Of a stretch of 64,000 bases of DNA, positions 1 through 10,798 are shown piece after piece. The stretch is from Kushneria avicenniae (GTDB taxonomy: Bacteria > Pseudomonadota > Gammaproteobacteria > Pseudomonadales > Halomonadaceae), in the NCBI RefSeq assembly GCF_900112585.1, contig NZ_FOLY01000002.1, positions 496,001 to 560,000 of the forward strand, in the 5' to 3' direction. Under the pieces are notes generated by a model. That model was not told the DNA's origin and searched no databases. It was given only the letters and a program-made list of their open reading frames with translations. Numbering within the stretch: position 1 is the first letter of the stretch; each line of letters begins with the position of its first letter. The position numbers and the translations under genes are program-made.

Positions 1-387
1 ATCCCCTCGATCGACATCGGCGACAGTGCCAGTCTCTGGCTGATGGGCGGTGATCAGGAGATGAAAGGGCACGTGGTCAGCATCGGGCGCGGCATCGCCA
101 ATACCAACACCACGCCGGACGGACAGCTTCTCCCTCAGGTGCAGCAGACCTTTACCTGGGTGCGTCTGTCCCAGCGCATTCCGGTGGATATTGCCATCGA
201 TCATATTCCTGATGGCGTGTATCTGAGTTCGGGCATGACCGCCAGCGTGCGCATCAACGATCAACATCGAAAGGATGAGGGCGTGGATGGTGTGCGCCCG
301 CAGGGCATGGGGAATGGCGGCGAGCAGGCCCGTGACCCCGACATTCCGCCAGCGGTCACCGATAGCGCCAAGCGGCAGACTCCCTGA
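1..387 (+). CDS. HlyD-family efflux membrane-fusion protein, C-terminal part (AaeA-like)
   Basis: This is the C-terminal part of a periplasmic membrane-fusion (adaptor) protein; the start lies before the window. Frame 1 is open from base 1 to the stop at 385-387. The visible beta-barrel-like segment (VRLSQRIPVDIAID, then LSSGMTASVRI) is typical of the end of AaeA/EmrA-type adaptors, which link an inner-membrane pump to an outer-membrane channel. The next gene starts two bases later and encodes an AaeB-like FUSC pump, so the pair is probably one operon for export of aromatic acids or similar anions. The hydrophilic tail after VRIND is longer than usual. Family call is good; substrate is inference. 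Confidence 0.75.
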   Translation: MPSIDIGDSASLWLMGGDQEMKGHVVSIGRGIANTNTTPDGQLLPQVQQTFTWVRLSQRIPVDIAIDHIPDGVYLSSGMTASVRINDQHRKDEGVDGVRPQGMGNGGEQARDPDIPPAVTDSAKRQTP

Positions 388-389
388 CC

Positions 390-2477
390 ATGGCGCTGGG
401 GACCTGGGGGCGCGTTTATCTGACGCCTGACATCAAGACGCTCAAGTTTGCGACCAAGGGTCTGGTGGCCATGACCCTGTCGCTCTATCTCGCCATGGAG
501 ATGCAGCTGGACCGTCCCTACTGGGCGCTGATTTCGGCTGTGTTTCTGCAGATTCGTCCCCAGAGCGGACTGGTCATCGAAAAGGGACTGTGCCAGATCG
601 GCGGCACCCTCATCGGTGGAAGCGTTGGTGTTCTGATCATGGCGCTGAGCATGCAGACGCCGGCCATGGCGCTGATGCTGTTGATGGCCTGGGTGTTTAT
701 CTGTGCGACTTCCTCGGCGCTGACCCGCAATTTCAACCTGACCTATGGCTTTGCGATGGGGGCGGCCACCGGCATCCTCGTGGTGGTACTGACCATCGTC
801 AATGACAACTCGAGTCAGGGAGTCTTTGATATCGCCGTAGCGCGCGTCAGCGAGATCGTGCTGGGTGCGACCTGCGCCACGCTGGTCAGCATGCTGCTCT
901 GGCCCGAGCGCGTTCGATACATCATTCATAATCACGCCAACACGGTGATCGATCAAACCTTCCAGGCGCTCAGCATGCATCTGGATGCCAGCGTTTCAAT
1001 GTATGACGCAAGAGCACAGATCATGTCCGCGCTGAACCAGGCGCTGACGCTCAACAATGACAGCAGTGCCGTGATCTATGAGGGGCCGCACGGTCCCGGC
1101 CGGGCCCGGGCGGCTTATCTTCTGTCACAGCGTGCACTGTCGATGATGGCCGAAATGCAGACCTACGGTCGTCTGGTCCGTGAGCATCCGGAGCTGACCG
1201 GTGAGGCGTTTGAAAATGCCCTCAAGGACATCCGCGATACCATGGAGCGCGTGCGTTCGCGCCAGACCTACAGCGAGCGCAAGCGGGAAATCAACAGCCT
1301 GCGACAGCGTATTCAGAAGGCAGACCTGCAGCGCCGCGGTACACCGCTGGCACGTCGCATGGCGCAGGGCCTGATGCTGCTGCTGGGCTATGCCAGTGTC
1401 ATGATCGAGGCGCATCACGCCATCAACGATGCCGAAAACACCCGGCTCAAGGCGCCGCGACTGTCGCGCCATCGCGACTATATGCCGGCGCTGACCATCG
1501 GTATTCGCTCCAGTCTGCTGTTTGCCATCGGCGCGATCATCTATGTGTCGACCCAGTGGGGCTCCGGCGTGCTGATGATGGTGATGCCCGTGATCTTTGG
1601 CACCATGTTTGCCTCCTTTCCTTCTCCTACAGCCATGCTGGAAAAGGTCATGAAAGGCGGTGTTGTCGGTGCCCTGACGGCATTCGTGTTCGGCAACATC
1701 CTGCTGGCTCAGGCCCCTCATGAGTACATCATGCTGATCATGGTCTTCGGGACACCGCTCTTTCTGGGGCTGATGGCGCTCAATAACCTCCCGGTACTGG
1801 CCAACGGACTGGGCTTTTGCATCATTTACACCATCCTGACCATGCCCAGTAACAGCATGAGCTTTGATATCAGCAGCTTCATGGATCGTACGCTGGCGAT
1901 CGGGCTGGGATTGACCATTCTGTACTGTGTTTTCCGCGTGGTGCCTTCTCCCAACGCACTGGTGCTGCGCCGTCGCGTCATTCGAGCAACGACCGATGAC
2001 ATGAAACAGCTCTGGACGCGCTCCTGTCAGCAGTCGCGGGAAAGAGCCGCCGACTGGTTCAATGGCCGCATGGTGGAGCGCGTGCAGCGTCTGGCCAACT
2101 TCGACAGTCAGCTGCCTGAAGAAGATCGCTATCTGCTGGACCTGGGTATGACCGGCATGAACCTCGGCCATCTGATTCTGGCCAACTATCGTCGTGTGAC
2201 CAGCCTGGATAATACGCCGGACACCCGGGAAGCCCTGAGACAGTGGCAAACAGCGCTGGCACATGCCTATCAGGCCTGCGCCTGGGGGGATTTCGATGAG
2301 CGCTTTACCGATGCCAGCCAGGCGCTTTTAACCCGGCTGCGCGAGTCCGGCGAGATGGAAGATGAACAGATCGAGCTGGTCGAGGGCATGGTCAGACGGC
2401 TGGACATCACCCTGCATCGTTTTGCAAAAATGAGCAGCAGTCGCGACCAGCGCGATATCACCAGCGTGCTGGAGTAA
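390..2477 (+). CDS. FUSC/AaeB-type aromatic-acid exporter, inner-membrane subunit
   Basis: A 695-residue inner-membrane protein of the FUSC (fusaric acid resistance) family, close in size to AaeB. It has two hydrophobic blocks of several membrane segments (about residues 20-170 and 370-510), each followed by a soluble region, which is the family's duplicated layout. The early motif around MQLDRPYWALISAVFLQIRP is typical. It begins two bases after the adaptor stop and is followed by a hairpin terminator at 2558-2587, so it ends the operon. AaeAB in E. coli exports p-hydroxybenzoic acid; that substrate is not demonstrated here. Confidence 0.85.
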   Translation: MALGTWGRVYLTPDIKTLKFATKGLVAMTLSLYLAMEMQLDRPYWALISAVFLQIRPQSGLVIEKGLCQIGGTLIGGSVGVLIMALSMQTPAMALMLLMAWVFICATSSALTRNFNLTYGFAMGAATGILVVVLTIVNDNSSQGVFDIAVARVSEIVLGATCATLVSMLLWPERVRYIIHNHANTVIDQTFQALSMHLDASVSMYDARAQIMSALNQALTLNNDSSAVIYEGPHGPGRARAAYLLSQRALSMMAEMQTYGRLVREHPELTGEAFENALKDIRDTMERVRSRQTYSERKREINSLRQRIQKADLQRRGTPLARRMAQGLMLLLGYASVMIEAHHAINDAENTRLKAPRLSRHRDYMPALTIGIRSSLLFAIGAIIYVSTQWGSGVLMMVMPVIFGTMFASFPSPTAMLEKVMKGGVVGALTAFVFGNILLAQAPHEYIMLIMVFGTPLFLGLMALNNLPVLANGLGFCIIYTILTMPSNSMSFDISSFMDRTLAIGLGLTILYCVFRVVPSPNALVLRRRVIRATTDDMKQLWTRSCQQSRERAADWFNGRMVERVQRLANFDSQLPEEDRYLLDLGMTGMNLGHLILANYRRVTSLDNTPDTREALRQWQTALAHAYQACAWGDFDERFTDASQALLTRLRESGEMEDEQIELVEGMVRRLDITLHRFAKMSSSRDQRDITSVLE

Positions 2478-2491
2478 CCAGTACAGGTTCC

Positions 2492-2551
2492 GATTCGGTG
2501 TAGCCTGATTCGCTATGGATCGATTCGTTGTGGACTGGTTCGCTGTGGACA
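2492..2551 (+). repeat. Four tandem imperfect 15-bp repeats
   Basis: Four contiguous 15-bp units start at 2492, 2507, 2522 and 2537, each reading G(A/G)TTCG followed by a variable end such as CTGTGGACA. They start 14 bases after the efflux-pump stop codon and end just before its terminator. No stop-free frame of interest crosses them. They may be slippage-generated or a protein-binding array; function unknown. Confidence 0.7.
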
Positions 2552-2557
2552 GTGACA

Positions 2558-2587
2558 GGCGGTGCTTCCAGGGGCGCCGCCTTTTTT
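2558..2587 (+). terminator. Rho-independent terminator of the efflux operon
   Basis: GGCGGTGC (2558-2565) pairs with GCGCCGCC (2574-2581), including one G-U pair, around an 8-base loop and is followed by six T residues. It lies about 80 bases after the AaeB-like gene. Confidence 0.8.
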
Positions 2588-2698
2588 GATGCGTAACCGG
2601 GGGTAGACGTTACTGCATGATATTGCAGCCGGAGGCAAGGTTCGCTGAAGACTGCCCTCGCGAAATCCTGACGGTGTGTCCATGATGCAGTCAGGCCG

Positions 2699-2724
2699 TA
2701 AAAAAGGGGCCGATGATGATCGGC
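2699..2724 (-). terminator. Rho-independent terminator of the acidic-protein gene
   Basis: Read on the minus strand, GCCGAT, a CATC loop and ATCGGC are followed by CCCTTTTTT. It lies downstream of the minus-strand gene ending at 2775. Confidence 0.75.
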
Positions 2725-2774
2725 TTCTTGTGCTCATGTGAACCGACCGCCATGTGATCTGACGGTGTCCGCCA

Positions 2775-3164
2775 TCAGAGATCGTCCGGGTCGCGGCTCT
2801 CCATGTCCGGACGGATGCGCTGCGGATCAACATGATCGCCACCGTCGGGCTCTTCAAAATCGAGCGACTTGATGCTGGCCTCGATGCCTTCCTCGTCGGC
2901 CTCGGTCACTTCCAGCTCGTTTTCAAGCTCGGCGTCCTTTTCTTCGATCAAACGCTCGTCCTCGTCCAGCACACCGGTCTCTACCAGATCGGCGTATTCA
3001 TCATTTTCATCGGGCAGGACTGAGGCATCCTCCGTGGAACCCGTGCCGTCGTTGATGTATTCAAGATCATCGGTCCAGGCATCCGTTTCCGGCGTGGCAG
3101 CGGTCACATCACGGCCATCGCGTGCCGGGCGGTTGTCGCTGGGACCCTTCTTTTCCTCATCCAT
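2775..3164 (-). CDS. Highly acidic small protein of unknown function
   Basis: A 129-residue protein with a very high share of Asp and Glu, few hydrophobic residues and no signal peptide or membrane segment, so probably soluble and largely disordered. The ATG has GGAG upstream at good spacing. Similar acidic proteins in Pseudomonas and Halomonas are sometimes labelled serine kinase/phosphatase, but no kinase or phosphatase motif is visible, so I do not transfer that name. It is a single gene with its own terminator. The composition fits a salt-adapted cytoplasm. Confidence 0.75.
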   Translation of the reverse strand: MDEEKKGPSDNRPARDGRDVTAATPETDAWTDDLEYINDGTGSTEDASVLPDENDEYADLVETGVLDEDERLIEEKDAELENELEVTEADEEGIEASIKSLDFEEPDGGDHVDPQRIRPDMESRDPDDL

Positions 3165-3220
3165 GAGTACACTCCATCGTTGTCAGGGAAATTGAATGGC
3201 GTTGCCTTGAGTCTAGAACA

Positions 3221-3907
3221 TTACGGGCCATTACCGGCAGGGAAGTGGTGATCCTGAGGCGCTTCTTCAACGTGGCGGGCCATTCGCTCACGCCGGAAAT
3301 GCCAGTACACCATGATGCTGATCAGCGCGGCGTAAAAGCACCACACCGAGGTAAAGGCCCAGGTGCGAAAGAGGGCCACGACCGTCAGTCCTGCCAGATT
3401 GGCCAGTCCCATGATCACCAGCCAGCGCCGGCGCGAGGCCAGCAGGGCGCCGCAGGTCGCAATCACGTAGACGATGGCGACCAGCATCTCGCGCGTGCGC
3501 GGGTTGTGATAGGTAATGCTGTGTCCGCACTGGCCGATGTCGGTGGGCAGGGTGGCGAGAAACCAGAGATTGTAGGCCGACAGCGACGCTCCCAGCAGCA
3601 AAAAGGGCACAATGCGCCGACGCTCGCCCGAGGGCAGCAGCAGCCAGATGGCCATGGGCATGACCACGGGCAGCAGCCCCTGGGCATAAAAGACATAGAG
3701 CTGACCCGCCAGCTGCGGCCAGGGCGGCGTCAGCCTGCCGTCCATGCCCAGCCAGACGATGCCTTCCAGCAGCTGATGCAGGGCAAACAGGATTGGTATG
3801 GCAGCAAACAGCAGCGTCCTGGGCGTTCTGACCTGCATCAGTGTGGCCACGCCCACCAGGGCGATGCCGGCGCTGCCGACAAAACTTGCAGAAGCGGAAA
3901 AGCACAT
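3221..3907 (-). CDS. DUF6629-type integral membrane protein
   Basis: A 228-residue membrane protein beginning MCFSASASFVGSAGIAL, which matches the characteristic start of the DUF6629 family; upstream in-frame starts are possible but add a segment unlike the family. About seven hydrophobic helices alternate with short loops (for example TLLFAAIPILFALHQLLEG and MPMAIWLLLP). The HQLLEGIVW segment is also family-like. Function is unknown. It is a single minus-strand gene, divergent from the small protein at 4066. Confidence 0.7.
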   Translation of the reverse strand: MCFSASASFVGSAGIALVGVATLMQVRTPRTLLFAAIPILFALHQLLEGIVWLGMDGRLTPPWPQLAGQLYVFYAQGLLPVVMPMAIWLLLPSGERRRIVPFLLLGASLSAYNLWFLATLPTDIGQCGHSITYHNPRTREMLVAIVYVIATCGALLASRRRWLVIMGLANLAGLTVVALFRTWAFTSVWCFYAALISIMVYWHFRRERMARHVEEAPQDHHFPAGNGP

Positions 3908-4065
3908 GGTGATGTCCGAAGGCCGGCAGCGGTTCGGATGACCCCAAAGCGCTGCCGGTGATATGGGGAATAAGGAGACAGCCCCCAAGAATAATTGAAA
4001 GATGATGATTCTGCCTCGGCCGTTTAGAATGGCCGCTTTTGATCATCACCCGAGGAAATGAACCG

Positions 4066-4446
4066 ATGGACGACCTTTCTACTGCAGGCGTGGTTGTTGC
4101 GGGCGTCGTTGTTGCGGGTGTAGTTGTGCTCGAAGGTGAACATATCGTGGCTGCCGGGCTGAACGAGCAGGACGCCATGGCGAGCGTGCCGTCGGCGTGG
4201 CAGGCCAGTCCGGCGCTGAAGTGCGTCCCTGCTTCCATGAAGCTGGTACGCCAGGTCCAGAAGCATGGCAGCGTGCCCTTTGTCGTGGTGGAAGGCGTGC
4301 TGTGCACGATCGATGACGCCGATGCCCTGCTGGATGCTGACGAGAAGGCCGAAGAGCCCGGCAGCCCCGAGGTGGAGAATCTGTTGCGTCGCACCGACGC
4401 GCTGGTGGCCGACAATGATGAAACGGATGCCGAGCACGTCGGCTGA
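4066..4446 (+). CDS. Hypothetical protein with N-terminal Val-rich repeat
   Basis: A 126-residue protein, start chosen at ATG 4066 because CGAGGAAA lies 8 bases upstream; a TTG at 4039 is the alternative. Residues 7-19 are a repeated VVVAG motif, encoded by a near-repeat of about 15 bases, which may form a beta strand or a short membrane-active segment. The rest is acidic, with no recognised domain. The next gene (ChaC-like) starts 50 bases on in the same direction, so they may share a transcript. Confidence 0.55.
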   Translation: MDDLSTAGVVVAGVVVAGVVVLEGEHIVAAGLNEQDAMASVPSAWQASPALKCVPASMKLVRQVQKHGSVPFVVVEGVLCTIDDADALLDADEKAEEPGSPEVENLLRRTDALVADNDETDAEHVG

Positions 4447-4496
4447 ACCGTTTGATGCTCTCCATACCGCATCGATGAAGCAGGAGAGTGTGTTGC

Positions 4497-5069
4497 ATGA
4501 TCCGGAATGACTTCTCACTTCGCTGTGGCGACGCTTTTGAAAGCGATCAACCGATCTGGCTGTTCGGCTATGGCTCGCTGATTTACAAGGTCGGCTTTGA
4601 CTATCAGCAGCGCCGACCGGCCAGTATCCACGGCTGGACGCGTCGTTTCTGGCAGGGCTCCCATGACCATCGTGGCACGCTCGAGTCGCCGGGAAGAGTG
4701 GCGACCCTGGTCGCCAGTGAAGGTGCCATATGCCACGGCATGGCCTATCGCATCGCGCCGGAGGTGCTCAAGGCGCTCGATATCCGCGAGAAAAACGGCT
4801 ATGTACGCGTCATCACCGATCTCTATTTCGAGGATGGCACTCGTGATGAGGCGCTGGTCTACATGGCCACCCAGGGCAATGAAGCCTGGCTGGGGGAAGC
4901 CACAGCGTTCGAGATCGCTCAACAGATTTCAACAGCCGCCGGGCCCAGTGGCCCTAATCGGGACTACCTGCTGCTGCTGGCCGATGCCCTGCGCGACATG
5001 GGTCACGATGATCCCCATGTCTACGCGCTGGAAGAAGCGCTGCTGGCGCTAGAGGCCGGTGCGGGCTGA
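4497..5069 (+). CDS. ChaC-like gamma-glutamylcyclotransferase
   Basis: About 190 residues; start at ATG 4497 preceded by CAGGAGAG. The motif LFGYGSLIYK near the N-terminus is the substrate-binding loop of the gamma-glutamylcyclotransferase fold, and GWTRRFWQGSHDHRGT and the later REKNGY segment (catalytic Glu region) are typical of ChaC, which cleaves glutathione to 5-oxoproline and Cys-Gly in the cytoplasm. A strong bidirectional terminator follows. Family confident; glutathione specificity inferred. Confidence 0.85.
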   Translation: MIRNDFSLRCGDAFESDQPIWLFGYGSLIYKVGFDYQQRRPASIHGWTRRFWQGSHDHRGTLESPGRVATLVASEGAICHGMAYRIAPEVLKALDIREKNGYVRVITDLYFEDGTRDEALVYMATQGNEAWLGEATAFEIAQQISTAAGPSGPNRDYLLLLADALRDMGHDDPHVYALEEALLALEAGAG

Positions 5070-5094
5070 GGCGTTGTATTCATGCGCAGGATTC

Positions 5095-5126
5095 AAAAAA
5101 GGGGCCGCATCAGCGGCCCCTTTTTT
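5095..5126. terminator. Bidirectional rho-independent terminator
   Basis: GGGGCCGC, an ATCA loop and GCGGCCCC (5101-5120) are flanked by six A upstream and six T downstream, so the hairpin can end transcripts of both the ChaC-like gene (plus) and the chemoreceptor gene (minus). Confidence 0.9.
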
Positions 5127-5185
5127 ATGGCGGATTTTATGGCGGATCCGTGTGATGACAGATCCGTGGAGGGTCGTCAGAACGT

Positions 5186-6679
5186 TCAGAACGTCTCCCA
5201 CTCATCCTCGTTGTTGGTCACGCGGCTGCTCTTTGCCGCTGGTGCAGGATGCCCGGCTCTGGTGGCAGTTGTTGACGGGGTGCCGGTCGAGGCGTTTGAC
5301 CCTGCAACCCTGGTGGTTTCGTCACTATCGTGTGACGTCGCCGCGGGCCGCGTCGATTGATGGGCGCCGGTTGGCGCCGTGGTCGCGGTCTTTGCGCGAG
5401 TGTCAGGCCTGCCGCCGGTTTTGGCAGATTTTGCAGTCCCTGCGGATTGAGCCTCGTGATGACCTGCTGCGGGCGTGTCACTGCCTTTTGACGCCACGCT
5501 GTCTTCGTCTGTCAGAGTGAACAGATCGACCGAATCGCGTAGGGCATGGGCCTGACGCTCGAGCTCGCTGGCCGCGCGAGCGGCGTTTTGTACCAGCTCG
5601 GCATTTTGCTGGGTAACCTGATCGATCTGGGAGATCGCCTGATTGACCTGACCGATGCCGCTGCTCTGTTCCTGCGAGGCCGAGGCGATTTCGGCGATGA
5701 TTTCGGTGGCGCGCTGAACGGATTCCACGATCACCTGCATCGTGCTGCTGGCCTGTTCGACCAGCTCCGAGCCGTCACCCACTCGCTTCAGTGAATTATC
5801 GATCAGTTCGCGAATGTCGCCGGCGGCGCTGGCTGAACGCCCTGCCAGCGCGCGGACTTCGCCTGCAACCACCGCAAATCCCTTGCCCTGTTCACCGGCA
5901 CGCGCCGCCTCGACCGAGGCGTTAAGCGCGAGGATATTGGTCTGAAAGGCAATGGAGTCGATCAGGGCAATGATATCGCCCATCTGCTGGGAGCTCTGAT
6001 TGATCCCCTGCATGGTCTGCTGAACTTCTACAATGACCTCGCCACCGCGCTGCGCCTGACGGGAGGCCTCTTGGGCCAGCTGGCTGGCCTGACGCGAGTT
6101 TTCGGCATTTTGTGACACTGTGGCCGTCAGTTCCTCCATGCTGGCCGCCGTCTGTTCAAGAGACGCGGCCTGCTGTTCGGTGCGGGCAGACAAATCCATG
6201 TTATCGCGGGCAATCAGGCGCGCGTCATCATTGATACGATGACTGCCTAGGCGAACGGTACTGACCGTATGTGACAGGCTCTGCTGCGTGGCCGACAGTG
6301 CCTTGAAAAGGCGGCCGATCTCGTTGTCGCCGCGCTGTTCGGCGCTCTGAGACAGATCGCCTTCGGCCATGCGCTCGAAATGGGTCACCAGCCGCTTGAG
6401 CGGATTGATGACATTGACCGTCACCCCCCACATGACCACGGCGCTGACCGCGACCGCCATCACCATGGAAAGCCCCATGATCGTGCGCAGCAGGGTGGCG
6501 GTCGTGTCAAAACCGGCCTGCAGCCGGGCGGCGTCATCGATCGCGAGACGTGAGACGATGCCTTCACTGTAATGCAGACCGTAAAGTCCGAGGGCGCCAA
6601 CGCCCATGATCAGTGCCAGAAACACTGCAATGACCAGTGTCCAGCTTGTTCTGACGGTCATGTCGTCGATCAGCTTCAT
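5186..6679 (-). CDS. Methyl-accepting chemotaxis protein with very short periplasmic region
   Basis: A 497-residue chemoreceptor starting [13 protein letters not shown]. Membrane segments lie at about 13-35 and 66-88; only about 30 residues separate them, too few for the usual four-helix or Cache sensor. A HAMP domain follows ([19 protein letters not shown]), then a long cytoplasmic coiled coil with the canonical hairpin tip ([20 protein letters not shown]) that binds CheA/CheW. The final residues EWETF match the CheR/CheB tether pentapeptide of enteric high-abundance receptors. No che genes are nearby. It probably senses a membrane or cytoplasmic cue. Confidence 0.9.
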   Translation of the reverse strand: MKLIDDMTVRTSWTLVIAVFLALIMGVGALGLYGLHYSEGIVSRLAIDDAARLQAGFDTTATLLRTIMGLSMVMAVAVSAVVMWGVTVNVINPLKRLVTHFERMAEGDLSQSAEQRGDNEIGRLFKALSATQQSLSHTVSTVRLGSHRINDDARLIARDNMDLSARTEQQAASLEQTAASMEELTATVSQNAENSRQASQLAQEASRQAQRGGEVIVEVQQTMQGINQSSQQMGDIIALIDSIAFQTNILALNASVEAARAGEQGKGFAVVAGEVRALAGRSASAAGDIRELIDNSLKRVGDGSELVEQASSTMQVIVESVQRATEIIAEIASASQEQSSGIGQVNQAISQIDQVTQQNAELVQNAARAASELERQAHALRDSVDLFTLTDEDSVASKGSDTPAAGHHEAQSAGTAKSAKTGGRPDTRAKTATTAPTGAHQSTRPAATSHDSDETTRVAGSNASTGTPSTTATRAGHPAPAAKSSRVTNNEDEWETF

Positions 6680-6862
6680 GTCGGCTTTGCACCCTTTTTC
6701 AAAGTCACGGGGAGGTATCTGGTGATGCAGTGTTATCGGCGATGCAGGACAGATCTGAAGTTGACCGCATCGTGTGATGCATGACGGTGTGAAATACACT
6801 TTAGAAAAGCGCGTCGAGGCCGTTATTCACGAAGCAGGCTCAAAAGAGACGATTGATTCGCC

Positions 6863-9190
6863 ATGACCGTATTCTACGACCACAAGGATGTTCCGGTGCT
6901 ACAGCAGCTGTTGCGTAGCGCTGCTCATGCTGCCGACTGCGCGTGCAGCGTTTTCTATGGCACCGGCGGTGATGTCGTGGCCGATTATGGCAGCACGCCC
7001 GCAGCCGGGATGTCCGCCGGGATGCTCGTCATGCTGAGGCAGTTGATCGAGGGCAGTGGCGAGGGATATCTGTGTATCAAAGATGTCCGCTGCCTTCAGG
7101 CGCCACTTGTAGATCTGCCTTGGCCCGATAATGCCGTCTTTGCGGCGCTGACCCTGGTGCGATCAGGCAGCGAGGCACTTCCGGGCGTTCTTGTGGTCTG
7201 CGATGACCGGCCACGGTCGGGGCTGAGCACAGCGCAACGCTATGTACTGCATACCCACGCCACTCAGATTGCCCACTATGGTGACTGCCACCAGGTGCGC
7301 GAATCGATCGAGATTGCCAACACCAGTAGCAGCGAGCGCCTCAGACTGCTGGAGTCAGTGGCAGTACATGCCAACGATGCCATTTTGATTACCGAAGCCG
7401 AGCCGATTGCTTTGCCGGGGCCGCGCATTGTCTATTGCAACGCCGCCTTTACCCGTACCACCGGCTATACCGAAGCCGATGTGATAGGCAAAACCCCGCG
7501 CATCCTGCAAAACAAGCGTACCGATCGCAAGGCGCTGGATCGCTTGAGAAACGCGCTGGAAAAGTGGCAGCCCGTGGAGATCGAGCTATTGAATGCACGC
7601 CGTGACGGCAGTGAGTTCTGGGTAGAGCTCAGTATCGTCCCGGTGGCCAACGAGCGAGGCTGGTTTACCCACTGGGTGTCTGTTCAGCGCGATATCAGTG
7701 AGCGCAAGCGCGCCGAGGAAGTCGAGCTGCAGGCGCGACGAACGCAGGCGGAAAACATGGCGCTGGAGGCGCGGCTGCTGGAGCGCCAGCGCATCGAGCA
7801 GGAGCTCTCCTGGGCGGCGACCCACGACAACCTGACCGAGCTTTACAACCGTGCCTGGATCATGGGGCGGCTTCACGAGCTGCTCTCGAAAGCGCCGTCA
7901 TCGCAGCCGGAAGCGGCCGTGCTGTTCATGGATCTGGATCGTTTCAAGCTCGTCAATGACAGTCTTGGTCATCGGGCCGGCGATCAGCTGCTGACCGATA
8001 TGGCCCGGCGGCTCGAGTCCTGTCTGCGCAGCGCCGATACCCTGGCCCGTGTGGGCGGGGACGAATTCGTGGTGCTGATCGAGGACGACACACCAGAGCG
8101 CGCCGCCGGCGAGGTGGCCCATCGTATTGCCCAGAGTCTGCAAAAGCCCTTCAGGATTCAGGGACAGAACATCTTTTCTTCCAGCAGTATCGGCATCGTG
8201 GTGCTGGAGGCGCATTACCATACGCCCGAAGAGCTTTTACGCGACGCCGATACCGCCATGTACGTGGCCAAGGAGGAGGGCGTCGGGCGCTACGTTTTCT
8301 TTACCCCTTCCATGCGTGAGAACGTGGTCGAGACGCTGGCGCTGCAAAATGATCTTCGTCATGCCATGAAGCGCGACGAATTCACGCTGTGCTATCAGCC
8401 CATTCACGAGCCGCATTCGCGAACGATCCGGGGCATTGAGGCGCTGCTGACCTGGCAGCATCCCAAGCGCGGCAGTGTCGCCCCCGAAGTCTTTATCGGC
8501 ATGGCCGAGGAGCTGGGCATTCTGCGCGATATCGGCCACTGGGTCGTGCACGAGGCCTGTCATCAACTCGCGGCGTGGCGTCGAGCGCATCCCGGGCTTT
8601 GTGAACACATGACGCTGAACATCAATGTTTCGGCGCAGGAGCTCAAGCATCACAGCTTCACCCACGATCTTGTCTCGGCGCTGGAAGGCAGCGGCTTGCC
8701 GGCGCATCTGCTGCAGCTTGAAATCAACGAGGGCGTGTTTCGCCATCACCCCGAAATCATCGGTCAGATCCTGCACGACATTCGTGCGCTGGGCGTGAGC
8801 ATCGTGCTGGATGACTTCGGCACCGGCTATTCGGCACTGAGCTATATCGATCAGTACGAGATTGATGCCATCAAGGTGGATCGCGCTTTCGTGCTGCGCA
8901 TGGTGATGCATCAGCGTTCCATGGCCATCATGCAAAGCCTTTTGTGGCTGGGCCGGACTCTGGGGCTGGATATCGTGGCAGAAGGGGTGGAAACCCTGGA
9001 GCAGCTTGAAATGCTTCAAGCGCTTGGGTGCCCGCTGGCGCAGGGCTATTTTCTTTCCCGCCCGATGACCCCCGATCAGATCGATCTACTGCTGAGCAAC
9101 CGCGCCGAGAGGCCTGCCGGTGCGCGTTCGGTGCTGCCCCGACTGACGCCGTGGTCTTCAGCCGACCCTGACCCGGGCAAGTACCTCTGA
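6863..9190 (+). CDS. PAS-GGDEF-EAL dual-domain c-di-GMP enzyme
   Basis: A 775-residue cytoplasmic protein. Residues 1-150 are GAF-like; a PAS domain with PAC tail follows (about 165-290, ending VQRDISERKRAEE); then GGDEF (about 320-480) with intact GGDEF near 397 and an RSAD inhibitory I-site five residues before it; then EAL (about 500-755) with EALLTW near 525, DDFGTGYSAL near 650 and a conserved KVDRAF. Both active sites look complete, so it may make and/or degrade c-di-GMP. The PAS lacks the LOV cysteine. Divergent from the chemoreceptor gene and followed by its own terminator. Confidence 0.92.
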   Translation: MTVFYDHKDVPVLQQLLRSAAHAADCACSVFYGTGGDVVADYGSTPAAGMSAGMLVMLRQLIEGSGEGYLCIKDVRCLQAPLVDLPWPDNAVFAALTLVRSGSEALPGVLVVCDDRPRSGLSTAQRYVLHTHATQIAHYGDCHQVRESIEIANTSSSERLRLLESVAVHANDAILITEAEPIALPGPRIVYCNAAFTRTTGYTEADVIGKTPRILQNKRTDRKALDRLRNALEKWQPVEIELLNARRDGSEFWVELSIVPVANERGWFTHWVSVQRDISERKRAEEVELQARRTQAENMALEARLLERQRIEQELSWAATHDNLTELYNRAWIMGRLHELLSKAPSSQPEAAVLFMDLDRFKLVNDSLGHRAGDQLLTDMARRLESCLRSADTLARVGGDEFVVLIEDDTPERAAGEVAHRIAQSLQKPFRIQGQNIFSSSSIGIVVLEAHYHTPEELLRDADTAMYVAKEEGVGRYVFFTPSMRENVVETLALQNDLRHAMKRDEFTLCYQPIHEPHSRTIRGIEALLTWQHPKRGSVAPEVFIGMAEELGILRDIGHWVVHEACHQLAAWRRAHPGLCEHMTLNINVSAQELKHHSFTHDLVSALEGSGLPAHLLQLEINEGVFRHHPEIIGQILHDIRALGVSIVLDDFGTGYSALSYIDQYEIDAIKVDRAFVLRMVMHQRSMAIMQSLLWLGRTLGLDIVAEGVETLEQLEMLQALGCPLAQGYFLSRPMTPDQIDLLLSNRAERPAGARSVLPRLTPWSSADPDPGKYL

Positions 9191-9203
9191 CGCGATTGAA
9201 GGG

Positions 9204-9257
9204 AAACGGCCCGTTCACCGCTGATTTTGAGCAGCATTGAACGGGCCGTTTGTCTTT
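9204..9257 (+). terminator. Rho-independent terminator of the GGDEF-EAL gene
   Basis: AAACGGCCCGTTCA (9204-9217) and its reverse complement at 9238-9251 form a 14-bp perfect stem with a 20-base loop, followed by GTCTTTTT. Confidence 0.85.
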
Positions 9258-9290
9258 TTAAAAGAAAGGCAGGTTAAAAGAAGAGCAGGT

Positions 9291-9323
9291 TAAAAGGGGG
9301 CAGGGTGACGCCCGTCTGCCCCC
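9291..9323 (-). terminator. Rho-independent terminator of frmRA
   Basis: GGGGGCAG (9296-9303) pairs with CTGCCCCC (9316-9323); on the minus strand the stem is followed by TTTTA, just after the frmA stop. Confidence 0.75.
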
Positions 9324-9331
9324 TTGATCAA

Positions 9332-10763
<1,432 letters not shown>

Positions 10764-10778
10764 GACAGCGCCTCAAGA

Positions 10779-10798
10779 TACTATACCCCAGTATGGTA
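10779..10798 (-). promoter_or_regulatory. Candidate FrmR operator
   Basis: TACTATAC (10779-10786) and GTATGGTA (10791-10798) form an inverted repeat with one mismatch around a CCCA centre, 16 bases upstream of frmR. AT-rich arms around a G/C tract are the known operator style of the RcnR/FrmR family. The remaining 10799-11094 contains two copies of ATCGGGTCGG (10968 and 10999) but nothing else I can name. Confidence 0.65.
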
